6,612 nucleotides of DNA, from the NCBI GenBank assembly GCA_003646045.1, contig QNDV01000127.1, positions 1 through 6,612 of the forward strand, read 5' to 3'. The notes under the pieces were generated by a model. That model was not told the origin of the DNA, made no database searches, and was given only the letters and a program-made list of their open reading frames with translations. The translations under genes were made by a program, and so were the position numbers. The DNA comes from a bacterium. GTDB lineage: Bacteria; Krumholzibacteriota; Krumholzibacteria; LZORAL124-64-63. Each line of letters starts with the position of its first letter. The stretch's first letter is position 1. Positions 1 through 5,836 of this stretch are shown here, piece by piece.

Positions 1-1
1 C

Positions 2-970
2 ATCCGCCCCATCCTGCCGGACCTGGAGGACTTTCCCTACACGATCCGGCTGGTGAGCGACATCCTCGAGTCCAACGGTTCCAGTTCCATGGCTACCGTG
101 TGCTCGTGCTGCATGGCCCTGATGGACGCCGGTGCGCCCATCAAGCGTCCCGTGGCCGGTGTGGCCATGGGCCTGGTCAAGGACGGCGACCGGGTGGCCG
201 TACTCACGGACATTCTGGGCGTGGAGGACCATCTGGGTGACATGGACTTCAAGGTCACCGGCACCCGGGATGGTATCACCGCCTTCCAGATGGACACCAA
301 GATCGCCGGCATCAGCCGCGAGATCATGACCGAGGCCCTGAGCGATGCCCGCGACGCCCGCAACCACATCCTCGACAAGATGATCGAGGCCCTGCCGGAG
401 CCGCGTGCGGAGATGAGCCAGTATGCGCCGAAGATCGAAACCATCCAGATCCCGGTGAAACGCATCGGCGAACTCATCGGCCCGGGTGGCAAGGTCATCA
501 AGAAGATCCAGGAGGACACCGGTGCCACCATCGAGGTGGATGACGAGGGCATGGTCTTCGTCTCCTCGACGGACCAGGCCAGTGGCGAGGCAGCCATGAC
601 CTTCATCCAGGGCCTGATGGAAGAGCCCGAGGTCGGCAAGGTCTACCACGGCAAGGTGAAGACCATCGTGGACTTCGGCGCCTTCGTCGAGTACCTGCCC
701 GGCAAGGACGGTCTGTTGCACATCTCCGAGCTGGAGCACTTCCGCGTGGGCAACGTGGAGGACGTGCTGCAGGTCGGCGACGAGCTGGACGTCAAGCTGG
801 TGGAAATCGACTCGCGCAGCGGCAAGGTGCGGCTCAGCCGCAAGGCCCTGCTGCCGGTCCCCGAGGGCATGGAGAACATGCCGCGGGACGAGGGACGTCG
901 CGACCGTGATGGTGGTGGTGACCGGGGCGGCCGCGGCGGTGGCCGCGGCGGTCGTGGTGGCCGGCGCTAG
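2..970 (+). CDS. pnp: Polynucleotide phosphorylase, C-terminal part (5' end outside window)
   Basis: PNPase is a trimeric cytoplasmic 3'-5' exoribonuclease that degrades RNA phosphorolytically. The open frame enters from the left edge with 322 codons visible. The visible protein opens in the second RNase PH core with FPYTIRLVSDILESNGSSSM, the phosphate-binding region. The catalytic loop EDHLGDMDFK follows; its D76, D82 and K84 (visible numbering) correspond to D486, D492 and K494 of E. coli PNPase. Next come a KH domain (about 143-190, loop GPGG at 160-163) and an S1 domain (about 211-282, VDFGAFVEYLPGKDGLLHIS). The last 30 or so residues form an Arg/Gly/Asp low-complexity tail ending RGGRGGRR. 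The stop is TAG, 8 nt before the M16 peptidase gene. One oddity is CSCC after SSSMATV, where the family usually has Gly and small residues. The family call is essentially certain; only the N-terminal half is missing, by window truncation. Confidence 0.98.
   Translation: MRPILPDLEDFPYTIRLVSDILESNGSSSMATVCSCCMALMDAGAPIKRPVAGVAMGLVKDGDRVAVLTDILGVEDHLGDMDFKVTGTRDGITAFQMDTKIAGISREIMTEALSDARDARNHILDKMIEALPEPRAEMSQYAPKIETIQIPVKRIGELIGPGGKVIKKIQEDTGATIEVDDEGMVFVSSTDQASGEAAMTFIQGLMEEPEVGKVYHGKVKTIVDFGAFVEYLPGKDGLLHISELEHFRVGNVEDVLQVGDELDVKLVEIDSRSGKVRLSRKALLPVPEGMENMPRDEGRRDRDGGGDRGGRGGGRGGRGGRR
929..952 (+). repeat. 12-bp perfect tandem duplication in the pnp tail
   Basis: GGCCGCGGCGGT occurs twice back to back (929-940 and 941-952) inside the Arg/Gly-rich tail of pnp and encodes a repeated Gly-Arg-Gly-Gly unit. 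It lies within a longer run of GGT/GGC and CGT/CGC codons (about 899-967). The repeat is the kind that changes length by slippage, so tail length may vary between strains. Confidence 0.85.
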
Positions 971-978
971 CGCAAGCC

Positions 979-2250
979 GTGAACCTGGATCCATACCGGG
1001 ACGAGACGGCGCCGCTGAGGGATATCCTGCCCGGCGGCGCCGTCCTCGTGACAGTACCCATGCCCAGCGCCCATACCGTGGCGCTGGGTGTCTGGCTGCG
1101 TACCGGTAGCCAGGACGAGGTCGCGTCCCTCGGCGGCCTTTCCCACTTCCTGGAACACATGGTCTTCAAGGGCACCGCCCGGCGCAGTGCCCTCGAGTTG
1201 GCTACGACCCTCGACAGTCTCGGTGCGGTGGTGGATGCTTTCACCACCAAGGACGCCGTCGCTTTCACGGTGCGCGTCTTGCCGGAATATTTTATCCAGG
1301 CAGTCGAAGTCCTGGCGGATATGCTCTTCGGGTCGACTTTCGACCCCGACGTGACCCGGCTGGAAATGGAAGTGGTCTGCGAGGAGATCCAGGAGGCGTA
1401 CGACACACCGGAAGACCGTCTCCATGACGCCTTCAGTGCCCGGCTCTACGGTGCGCACCAGAGGGGCCGTCCCATCCTGGGCGATGCCGACACCGTCCGT
1501 TCCTTCACGCCTGAAGTGCTGCGGTCCGAGCATGACCGTCTCTTCCGGGGCTCCAATCTGGTTCTTTCCCTGGCCGGGAACGTGCAGGAGGGTTTCCGCG
1601 AGCGGACCGCGGCCCTCTTCGGTGGCGGCATGGTCGCCGCTGACGCGGCTCCCACGGCAGCCGTCCCGGCACCGGCCCCGCCCAGTACCGAGCGCATCGA
1701 AATGATCAGCCCCATCGTCCAGACCTACTTCGAGGCGGGCAATCTGGGCATCCACTTCAAGCACCGGGACCGGATTCCCCTTTTCGTGCTGAGCAACCTG
1801 CTGGGTGGCGGCATGAGTAGCCGTATCTTCCAGGCCGTGCGTGAACGGGAGGGTCTGGCCTATTCGGTCTACACCTACTCCGACATGGGGCAGGACATCG
1901 GTCTGGTAAGTTGCGCCGGCAGTTGTTCCCCCGAAAAACTGGGCCGTCTGGAAGAAGTACTGCGTGGGGAATACAAACGTCTCATCGCCGAGGGTGTAGC
2001 GGCCGACGAACTGGAGAACAACCGGGCCCAGATCAAGTCACAGCTGGTGTTCAGTCTCGAGGGCGTGGTCAACCAGATGTACCGTGCCGCCCGCAACGAA
2101 ATCCATTTCGGTAGATTCGTCCCCGTGGCCGAACTGGTGGACAAGGTGGACCGCGTCGACCGGGACGACCTGCAGCGTTGCGCGCTTGCCTACTTCGATC
2201 CGGAAAGACTGGTGGTGGCTACCCACGGCCCGGCGAAGGCGGCCTCCTGA
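979..2250 (+). CDS. M16 family (pitrilysin-like) zinc metallopeptidase
   Basis: This is a complete 423-residue protein, the usual length of single-subunit-type bacterial M16B peptidases related to mitochondrial processing peptidase and B. subtilis MlpA. The inverted zinc site HFLEH gives ligands H56 and H60 and catalytic base E59. The third ligand is in VVCEEI (E135/E136), and E136 fits the usual spacing of about 75 residues. The C-terminal half carries the typical LLGGGMSSRIFQAVREREGLAYSVYTYS segment (about 274-301), including the Arg/Tyr residues that help bind substrate. There is no signal peptide, so a cytoplasmic location is likely. A Pro/Ala-rich linker (about 222-236) joins the two halves. 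The start is GTG: the fold begins near residue 17, before the next in-frame Met at 28, and no clear Shine-Dalgarno is visible. Only 8 nt separate it from the pnp stop, so translation is probably coupled. The substrate is unknown. Confidence 0.95.
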   Translation: MNLDPYRDETAPLRDILPGGAVLVTVPMPSAHTVALGVWLRTGSQDEVASLGGLSHFLEHMVFKGTARRSALELATTLDSLGAVVDAFTTKDAVAFTVRVLPEYFIQAVEVLADMLFGSTFDPDVTRLEMEVVCEEIQEAYDTPEDRLHDAFSARLYGAHQRGRPILGDADTVRSFTPEVLRSEHDRLFRGSNLVLSLAGNVQEGFRERTAALFGGGMVAADAAPTAAVPAPAPPSTERIEMISPIVQTYFEAGNLGIHFKHRDRIPLFVLSNLLGGGMSSRIFQAVREREGLAYSVYTYSDMGQDIGLVSCAGSCSPEKLGRLEEVLRGEYKRLIAEGVAADELENNRAQIKSQLVFSLEGVVNQMYRAARNEIHFGRFVPVAELVDKVDRVDRDDLQRCALAYFDPERLVVATHGPAKAAS

Positions 2251-2256
2251 ATCATG

Positions 2257-2271
2257 CCGGGATTATCCCGG
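2257..2271. terminator. Short hairpin between convergent genes, possible bidirectional terminator
   Basis: CCGGGATTATCCCGG is a perfect inverted repeat with six paired bases per arm and a 3-nt loop. It is flanked by ATG and CAT, which can extend the stem with a small bulge. It lies 6 nt after the M16 peptidase stop and 41 nt beyond the stop of the leftward DUF4388 gene. No T tract follows on either strand, so it is not a textbook intrinsic terminator. The 62-bp gap between the convergent genes contains nothing else notable. Confidence 0.4.
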
Positions 2272-2312
2272 TTGCATGGTTTGTCGGAATTGGGGATTCG
2301 CGGGGTGGATGG

Positions 2313-3386
2313 TCAGGTGCCCAGTCGGAAACTGTCCCGGCCCGGGTCGAGTTCGTAACTCCAGCCCAGATCCTCCGCCGTAAGCAGAGTGGACGCCTCC
2401 AACTGGCCACCGCGTACCAACTCGTCCAGGTTCGATGGCCAGTGGCCCTTCTCGTAACGGAAGATCCGGGCGCCCTGGATGATTTCCGAGCGCAACTGGG
2501 CTTCGCGCATGGTGCGGCCGGGATTCTCGCCGGTGGCGGGCAGGGCTACCCAGCGCCCCCAGAAACCAACGGCCAGCAGGCAGATAACCAGCATCGCCAG
2601 GGGCACCGAACGCAGGCCGGTGGTCAGCTTGTGGCCCCGTTTTTCCCGTGTTTCCGTGTCGTCATCCAGCTCATCCGTTTCCGGATCGTGCTTTGTCAGC
2701 ACACCGTCGTCACACCAGTTCTTCAACAGGTCGCGCACTACGAAGCTCTCGGTTTTCCCCTGGCGGATGATGCGTCCCAGTTGTAGCCCGGCCAGGGCCA
2801 ACTTCATGATGCGCCGGCCCGTTTCACCCAGGTCCTCGGCGGGCAGGGTCGTTGCACCCTGACTGAAAGTAATGGCCTGCGAAGGCAGCATCTCTCTCAG
2901 CAGACCCTCCTCGTCCACGCGCCGGACTGACTCCATTAGCAATCCCTGCACATCCATATGGACCGGGTAGCGGATTCCCGGCGGAGTTTCCTTCGTGGGC
3001 GTGAAGCCGTAGCGGCCACGGCTCAGCTTCATGCCGGCAACCACCATTTCCTGGGCTACGCTGCGCAGGATCCTGCCCAACTCCTCATCGGTGAACAGGC
3101 CTTCGGAGGTGAGGATTTCCGTCAGGTCCAGCGAGGCGTTCTTGCGCACATACTCCACGTGGCGCCACTGGTCGTTATCAAAGAAGCCGTAGGCGCGCAG
3201 ATAGGACTCGAGAGGGTCCCGCGAACGGCTGCGACGGTCGCGCGTCGAAACCAGAACGCCCTTGTCGAAGACAAACACCATCTCGCGCTGGGTTTCGAGA
3301 TGCAGGAAACCCGACTTCTGCTGGCTGGCGATCAGTTGCAGGATCTCCCCCAGATTAAAATCACTCAGTTGTCCTTCCAGTGCCAT
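2313..3386 (-). CDS. DUF4388 (PATAN-type) protein with winged-helix-like segment, one TM helix and pseudopilin-like tail
   Basis: This 357-residue protein starts MALEGQLSDFNLGEILQLIA, the hallmark opening of DUF4388 domains found in bacterial signalling proteins. Residues 1 to about 130 form that domain (QKSGFLHLE, FDKGVLV, LESYLRAYGFF). Residues about 190-232 (LGRIIRQGKTESFVVRDLL, DDGVL) resemble the winged-helix-like segment often following DUF4388. An acidic linker (234-247) precedes a basic stretch and one membrane helix at about 261-282. The positive flank KRGHK before the helix implies N-terminus inside, C-terminus outside. The external tail (290-357: ARIFRYEKGHWPSNLDELV, then GWSYELDPGRDSFRL) resembles the globular end of type II/IV pseudopilins, though no prepilin cleavage site is present. 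The frame is open 29 codons further upstream, but this start is preferred because AAAGGAG sits 7 nt before it and the domain begins here. It is the second gene of an operon. The function is unknown; a signalling or assembly role at the membrane is inference. Confidence 0.85.
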   Translation of the reverse strand: MALEGQLSDFNLGEILQLIASQQKSGFLHLETQREMVFVFDKGVLVSTRDRRSRSRDPLESYLRAYGFFDNDQWRHVEYVRKNASLDLTEILTSEGLFTDEELGRILRSVAQEMVVAGMKLSRGRYGFTPTKETPPGIRYPVHMDVQGLLMESVRRVDEEGLLREMLPSQAITFSQGATTLPAEDLGETGRRIMKLALAGLQLGRIIRQGKTESFVVRDLLKNWCDDGVLTKHDPETDELDDDTETREKRGHKLTTGLRSVPLAMLVICLLAVGFWGRWVALPATGENPGRTMREAQLRSEIIQGARIFRYEKGHWPSNLDELVRGGQLEASTLLTAEDLGWSYELDPGRDSFRLGT

Positions 3387-3393
3387 ACCTGCT

Positions 3394-3400
3394 CTCCTTT
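3394..3400 (-). promoter_or_regulatory. Shine-Dalgarno of the DUF4388 gene overlapping the upstream stop
   Basis: On the minus strand AAAGGAG lies 7 nt before the ATG at 3386. Its first A is the last base of the TGA stop (3402-3400) of the upstream TPR membrane protein gene. This decides the start and suggests translational coupling of the two genes. Confidence 0.85.
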
Positions 3401-5460
3401 CAACGCGCTTCGGCGCCGATTTCGCTACGGGTCGTCGTCGCCGGTGCCAGGGAATGGCGGTCCTGTAGTCCACGCTTCAGCCCGGGGCCGTCGAGCAGGG
3501 CGATGAGCCAGGTTGCGGCCAGCAGTGTCGCGCCCGCCAACAGGGGCAGAGCTGTCCAGCCTGGCCACAGGCTCGACGGCAGCGGCAGCCAGACGGGGTG
3601 GATGGTCTCGATATCCAGCAGCAGTCCCGGTGTCAACCAACCCGAGTCGGGATGGAAACACCAGGCACCGGTGAGCAGGAACAGTCCGCCGGCCAACATA
3701 CTGAGGCGGAGCCAGGCGCCGCCGACACGATCCGTGGCCAGGTGGCCGGCGCCGGGCAGCAGGCGTCCCAGGCGCAACACCCGTGCGCTGCGGGCCAACC
3801 CCTCGTCGCGGCTGCGGTTCTTGAGCAGCGTGGCGAGGATCATGTCGCTGCGTGCACGGTCAGCGGTCTCACCGCAAGCGGCGCACATCCAAGCGTTGTC
3901 CCGCACTTTGCAGCACGACCGGCACAGGGGTACACCACAGTTTTCGCACTCACGGGGATCCTGCTGCTTGTTGGACATGGAAATGGCCAGCAGGGCCAGC
4001 AGCAGGGGCAGGCCCACCAGGGCCAGGGGCGGAATCGGCGGTACGCCCAGCAGATTCCTCCAGGAGGACACGGTCACCAGGGCCGGGTACAGATGTGCCT
4101 CGAAGCGGCAGGACGCTTCCAGTTGGCTCGCGCTCATGCCGGGATAGACCACCGGAGCGTAGCCGGCCGACATGGCGATATCGCCCACGGCAGGCGCCTC
4201 GAAACCGAGATTGCGCGCCTGCGCCAGGGCAGCCGATGCTTCGGGTACGAACAATTTCTTGAAATAGACCTGGGCCAGGTTGTAGTGGATCTCGCCGCGA
4301 TTGGGGTGGCGGTGCGAGGCATCTTTATAGCGGGACACGGACTCGTCGAGGTGGCCCTGGAAATAGGTGTTGTTCGCCGTGCCCACCAGGGCCGGGAAGT
4401 TGTCTGGTTCCTGGGCCAGCACTGCGCCGAACAACTCGTTGCTGCGGGCATAGCGACCACGTCGGGCTTCCTGGATGGCCAGCGCGGTCTGCAGTCTGGA
4501 TTTTCTTTCGGGGTCCTCGACTGTGGCCAGGCGTTCGACCAGGACCGCCTGCTGTTCCCGGTTGGGGTGCATTACGGCCGACTGGTCCAACAACACGGTT
4601 TCACTGTCCGGATCCAGGGCCGGGGCCGCCATTCGCAGGGCAGGCCAGGCCGGAAACACGAGCGACAGGGCAGTTATCCAGGTTGCCGCCAGCACCAGGC
4701 GGGCCCGACCCCGTGACACAACCAGCAAGGGAACCGACAGGGCGGCCAGGAAACCGTACCAACCGGGATACAGGCCCAACAGGACCAGGGGGATGAGGAT
4801 GGGCAATGCGCCGCGGGCCAGATGCCGCCGATCGCGGAAGATTCTGGCCGAGAGGTCGTGGGCCAGGAAGCGCCAGGTCGCGGCCAACAGGGCCAGGACC
4901 CAGGCGGTCCAGAAGATACCTACCAGCAGGATGGCAGCCTGGTGAGCGGCAGCGATGAACCGATAGCGGCTCAGGGGCGCCGACAATACCGCACGCAGGC
5001 TGCGGGGCAGGGCACGGACCAGGGTCGCCGTGTCGAAGCTGCGCACGGCGTGCAGGGTCTGGTACAGGCGGTAGTCGACCCGTCCGGGGGAAGCATCCAG
5101 GGCAGCCTGGAGATTCTCGTTGATTCCGGCCGTATTGCCGTCCGCGGCAGCGCGGCGAGCTGCGTGGAAGCGCCAGGCACCGGCCAGTGGATCGTCCAGG
5201 CGCGGTGGGCGTGAAGGTGTCCGGTCCCGGGGAACAATGGTAGCGCCCACATCCGGTAGCAGTTTGCGACTGATGTCGATGGCTGCCGGGGCATAGCGCG
5301 GGTCCTGCTCCTCGGTGTCCGTTCCTGCCTCGCGCAGGGTGTCCAGCGGCGCGGTGGCTGCGTTTAGGGTTCCGGACAGGCCCATCACAAGGACCAATAC
5401 GACCGCCGAAGTCGGCGACAACCACCCGTTGCGGGAACTCTTGTTATTGCAGGAAATCAT
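3400..5460 (-). CDS. Polytopic membrane protein with external TPR domain and internal Cys-rich zinc finger
   Basis: This 686-residue protein is not a named family that I recognise. It has a signal peptide (about 1-37, hydrophobic SAVVLVLVMGLSGTLNAATA) and an external helical region to about 165. Four hydrophobic segments follow (about 172-197, 216-232, 235-248, 253-273). A TPR-like domain (about 322-420; ARRGRYARSNELFGAVLAQ, then EIHYNLAQVYFKKL) precedes a fifth segment (475-494). The zinc finger has C505/C508, C513/C516/C517 and C526/C529. A segment LLPGAGHLATDRVGGA (567-582) and two more membrane segments (584-600, 634-655) follow. Basic loops (198-215, 250-254, C-terminus) and the finger all fall inside, and the TPR domain outside, by the positive-inside rule. 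The start ATG at 5460 is chosen because the signal peptide follows directly; an in-frame ATG at 5553 would put 31 polar residues ahead of it. AAGGGA upstream is spaced rather far. It is the first gene of a two-gene operon; the role is unknown, possibly assembly or sensing of envelope complexes. Confidence 0.8.
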   Translation of the reverse strand: MISCNNKSSRNGWLSPTSAVVLVLVMGLSGTLNAATAPLDTLREAGTDTEEQDPRYAPAAIDISRKLLPDVGATIVPRDRTPSRPPRLDDPLAGAWRFHAARRAAADGNTAGINENLQAALDASPGRVDYRLYQTLHAVRSFDTATLVRALPRSLRAVLSAPLSRYRFIAAAHQAAILLVGIFWTAWVLALLAATWRFLAHDLSARIFRDRRHLARGALPILIPLVLLGLYPGWYGFLAALSVPLLVVSRGRARLVLAATWITALSLVFPAWPALRMAAPALDPDSETVLLDQSAVMHPNREQQAVLVERLATVEDPERKSRLQTALAIQEARRGRYARSNELFGAVLAQEPDNFPALVGTANNTYFQGHLDESVSRYKDASHRHPNRGEIHYNLAQVYFKKLFVPEASAALAQARNLGFEAPAVGDIAMSAGYAPVVYPGMSASQLEASCRFEAHLYPALVTVSSWRNLLGVPPIPPLALVGLPLLLALLAISMSNKQQDPRECENCGVPLCRSCCKVRDNAWMCAACGETADRARSDMILATLLKNRSRDEGLARSARVLRLGRLLPGAGHLATDRVGGAWLRLSMLAGGLFLLTGAWCFHPDSGWLTPGLLLDIETIHPVWLPLPSSLWPGWTALPLLAGATLLAATWLIALLDGPGLKRGLQDRHSLAPATTTRSEIGAEAR

Positions 5461-5470
5461 GATCGTGACA

Positions 5471-5496
5471 GATCCCTTGCTTCTTGGATCCCTTGC
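5471..5496 (-). repeat. 10-bp direct repeat just upstream of the TPR membrane protein start
   Basis: GATCCCTTGC occurs at 5471-5480 and again at 5487-5496, a period of 16 bp. On the coding (minus) strand this reads GCAAGGGATC twice, the nearer copy ending 10 nt before the ATG at 5460. Each copy contains AAGGGA, a passable Shine-Dalgarno core, so the repeat may be a duplicated ribosome binding region or a tandem protein-binding site. Confidence 0.6.
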
Positions 5497-5516
5497 CTCA
5501 TTCCGTGTTACAGCTC

Positions 5517-5547
5517 CACGGATCCGGTCCGGGCGACCGGACACGTG
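5517..5547. promoter_or_regulatory. Strong inverted repeat in the leader of the leftward operon
   Basis: Arms TCCGGTC (5523-5529) and GACCGGA (5535-5541) pair perfectly around the 5-nt loop CGGGC. Outside them CACG (5517-5520) pairs with CGTG (5544-5547) across a two-by-two internal loop. The structure lies about 60-90 nt upstream of the chosen start of the leftward TPR membrane protein gene. It could be an mRNA leader hairpin or an operator. No T tract follows on either strand directly. Confidence 0.45.
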
Positions 5548-5697
5548 TTCCATTACTGCAGGTATCGGGCGTATCGCAGGGGTATTTACCGGTTTTTTTG
5601 CTCCTCTCGGCGGGATCGGTCTTCCGTGCCATTGTCGACTGCCGGCAACGCAGTAGTGATCCGTCGGAATTGTCTGCAGAAGGAATCAAAAAAAATC

Positions 5698-5727
5698 TTG
5701 AAGAGTACCATGGGTCATGACTACTCT
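5698..5727 (+). promoter_or_regulatory. Weak candidate promoter for the lipoprotein transcript
   Basis: TTGAAG (5698-5703) and TACTCT (5722-5727) are separated by 18 bp and match the sigma-70 consensus hexamers at 4 and 3 of 6 positions. The A8 tract at 5688-5695 lies directly upstream, where a proximal UP element would be. The implied start near 5734 would place the first Shine-Dalgarno (5739) only a few bases into the transcript. The match is weak. Confidence 0.22.
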
Positions 5728-5751
5728 CAGTCCATTGCAAGGAGTCGTTGG

Positions 5752-5826
5752 ATGGTGGGACCCTCAGGCCGGGTCATGCCGTTGCCATGGAAGACGGGCC
5801 GCCCGGCGGTCCGTTATCAGCATTAA
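5752..5826 (+). CDS. Candidate 24-codon leader peptide upstream of the lipoprotein gene
   Basis: An ATG at 5752 is preceded by AAGGAG (5739-5744) with an ideal 7-nt spacing. The frame runs 24 codons to TAA at 5824-5826, encoding MVGPSGRVMPLPWK followed by ten more residues. The stop TAA overlaps the AAGGAG (5825-5830) of the downstream lipoprotein gene, so ribosomes finishing here would be over that gene's binding site. Within the last third of the ORF lies a stable GC hairpin. The peptide has no recognised domain and no run of a single amino acid typical of classical attenuators. It may be a translated coupling leader, or a chance ORF; proof would need ribosome profiling or conservation. Confidence 0.35.
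   Translation: MVGPSGRVMPLPWKTGRPAVRYQH
5793..5815 (+). promoter_or_regulatory. Stable hairpin just upstream of the lipoprotein ribosome binding site
   Basis: Arms ACGGGCCGC (5794-5802) and GCGGTCCGT (5806-5814) pair over nine positions (eight Watson-Crick, one G-U) around a 3-nt CCG loop, with a further G-U closing pair at 5793/5815. It ends 9 nt before the AAGGAG at 5825-5830. There is no T tract, so it is not a standard terminator. It may shield or expose the ribosome binding site or protect the mRNA 5' end. Confidence 0.5.
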
Positions 5827-5830
5827 GGAG
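5825..5830 (+). promoter_or_regulatory. Shine-Dalgarno of the OmpA-like lipoprotein gene
   Basis: AAGGAG lies 6 nt before the ATG at 5837. It fixes that ATG as the start over an in-frame ATG at 5717, which would add 40 residues ahead of the lipoprotein signal. Confidence 0.85.
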
Positions 5831-5836
5831 TGGATC

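Larger units (their letters stand above)
5461..5836. other. Divergent intergenic region (376 bp)
   Basis: This stretch separates the leftward membrane-protein operon from the rightward lipoprotein gene and should hold both promoters. It is less G+C-rich in places, with a T7 tract at 5593-5599 and an A8 tract at 5688-5695. An 8-bp palindrome GTCATGAC lies at 5714-5721, nested between GAGTA (5703-5707) and TACTC (5722-5726). No convincing sigma-70 or sigma-54 promoter could be found for the leftward operon. Individual repeats, hairpins and a small ORF are listed separately. Confidence 0.7.

Noticed and set aside
967..1764. 265-codon open frame on the - strand opposite the M16 peptidase
   Set aside because: It is a shadow of the well-supported M16 gene, has no recognisable motif and no sensible start context.
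2178..2786. 202-codon + strand frame crossing the end of the M16 gene
   Set aside because: It overlaps two better-supported genes in convergent orientation and has low-complexity composition without domains.
3387..3473. 29-residue N-terminal extension of the DUF4388 protein
   Set aside because: The extension is Arg/Pro-rich, would overlap the upstream gene by 74 nt, and lies ahead of the strong AAAGGAG that serves the ATG at 3386.
3598..4716. Long 372-codon open frame on the + strand opposite the TPR membrane protein gene
   Set aside because: Its translation is rich in Gln, Gly, Ala and His with no domain or membrane pattern, typical of antisense frames in G+C-rich DNA. The minus strand shows a signal peptide, TPRs and a Cys finger.
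5581..5599. GGTATTTACC palindrome followed by a T7 tract, resembling an intrinsic terminator on the + strand
   Set aside because: The arms are only 4 bp around a 2-nt loop, too weak for a terminator. The site is between divergent genes, where no + strand transcript is expected to end.
5717..5836. 40-residue N-terminal extension of the OmpA-like lipoprotein
   Set aside because: The ATG at 5837 has an ideal Shine-Dalgarno and starts a proper lipoprotein signal. The extension would bury that signal.
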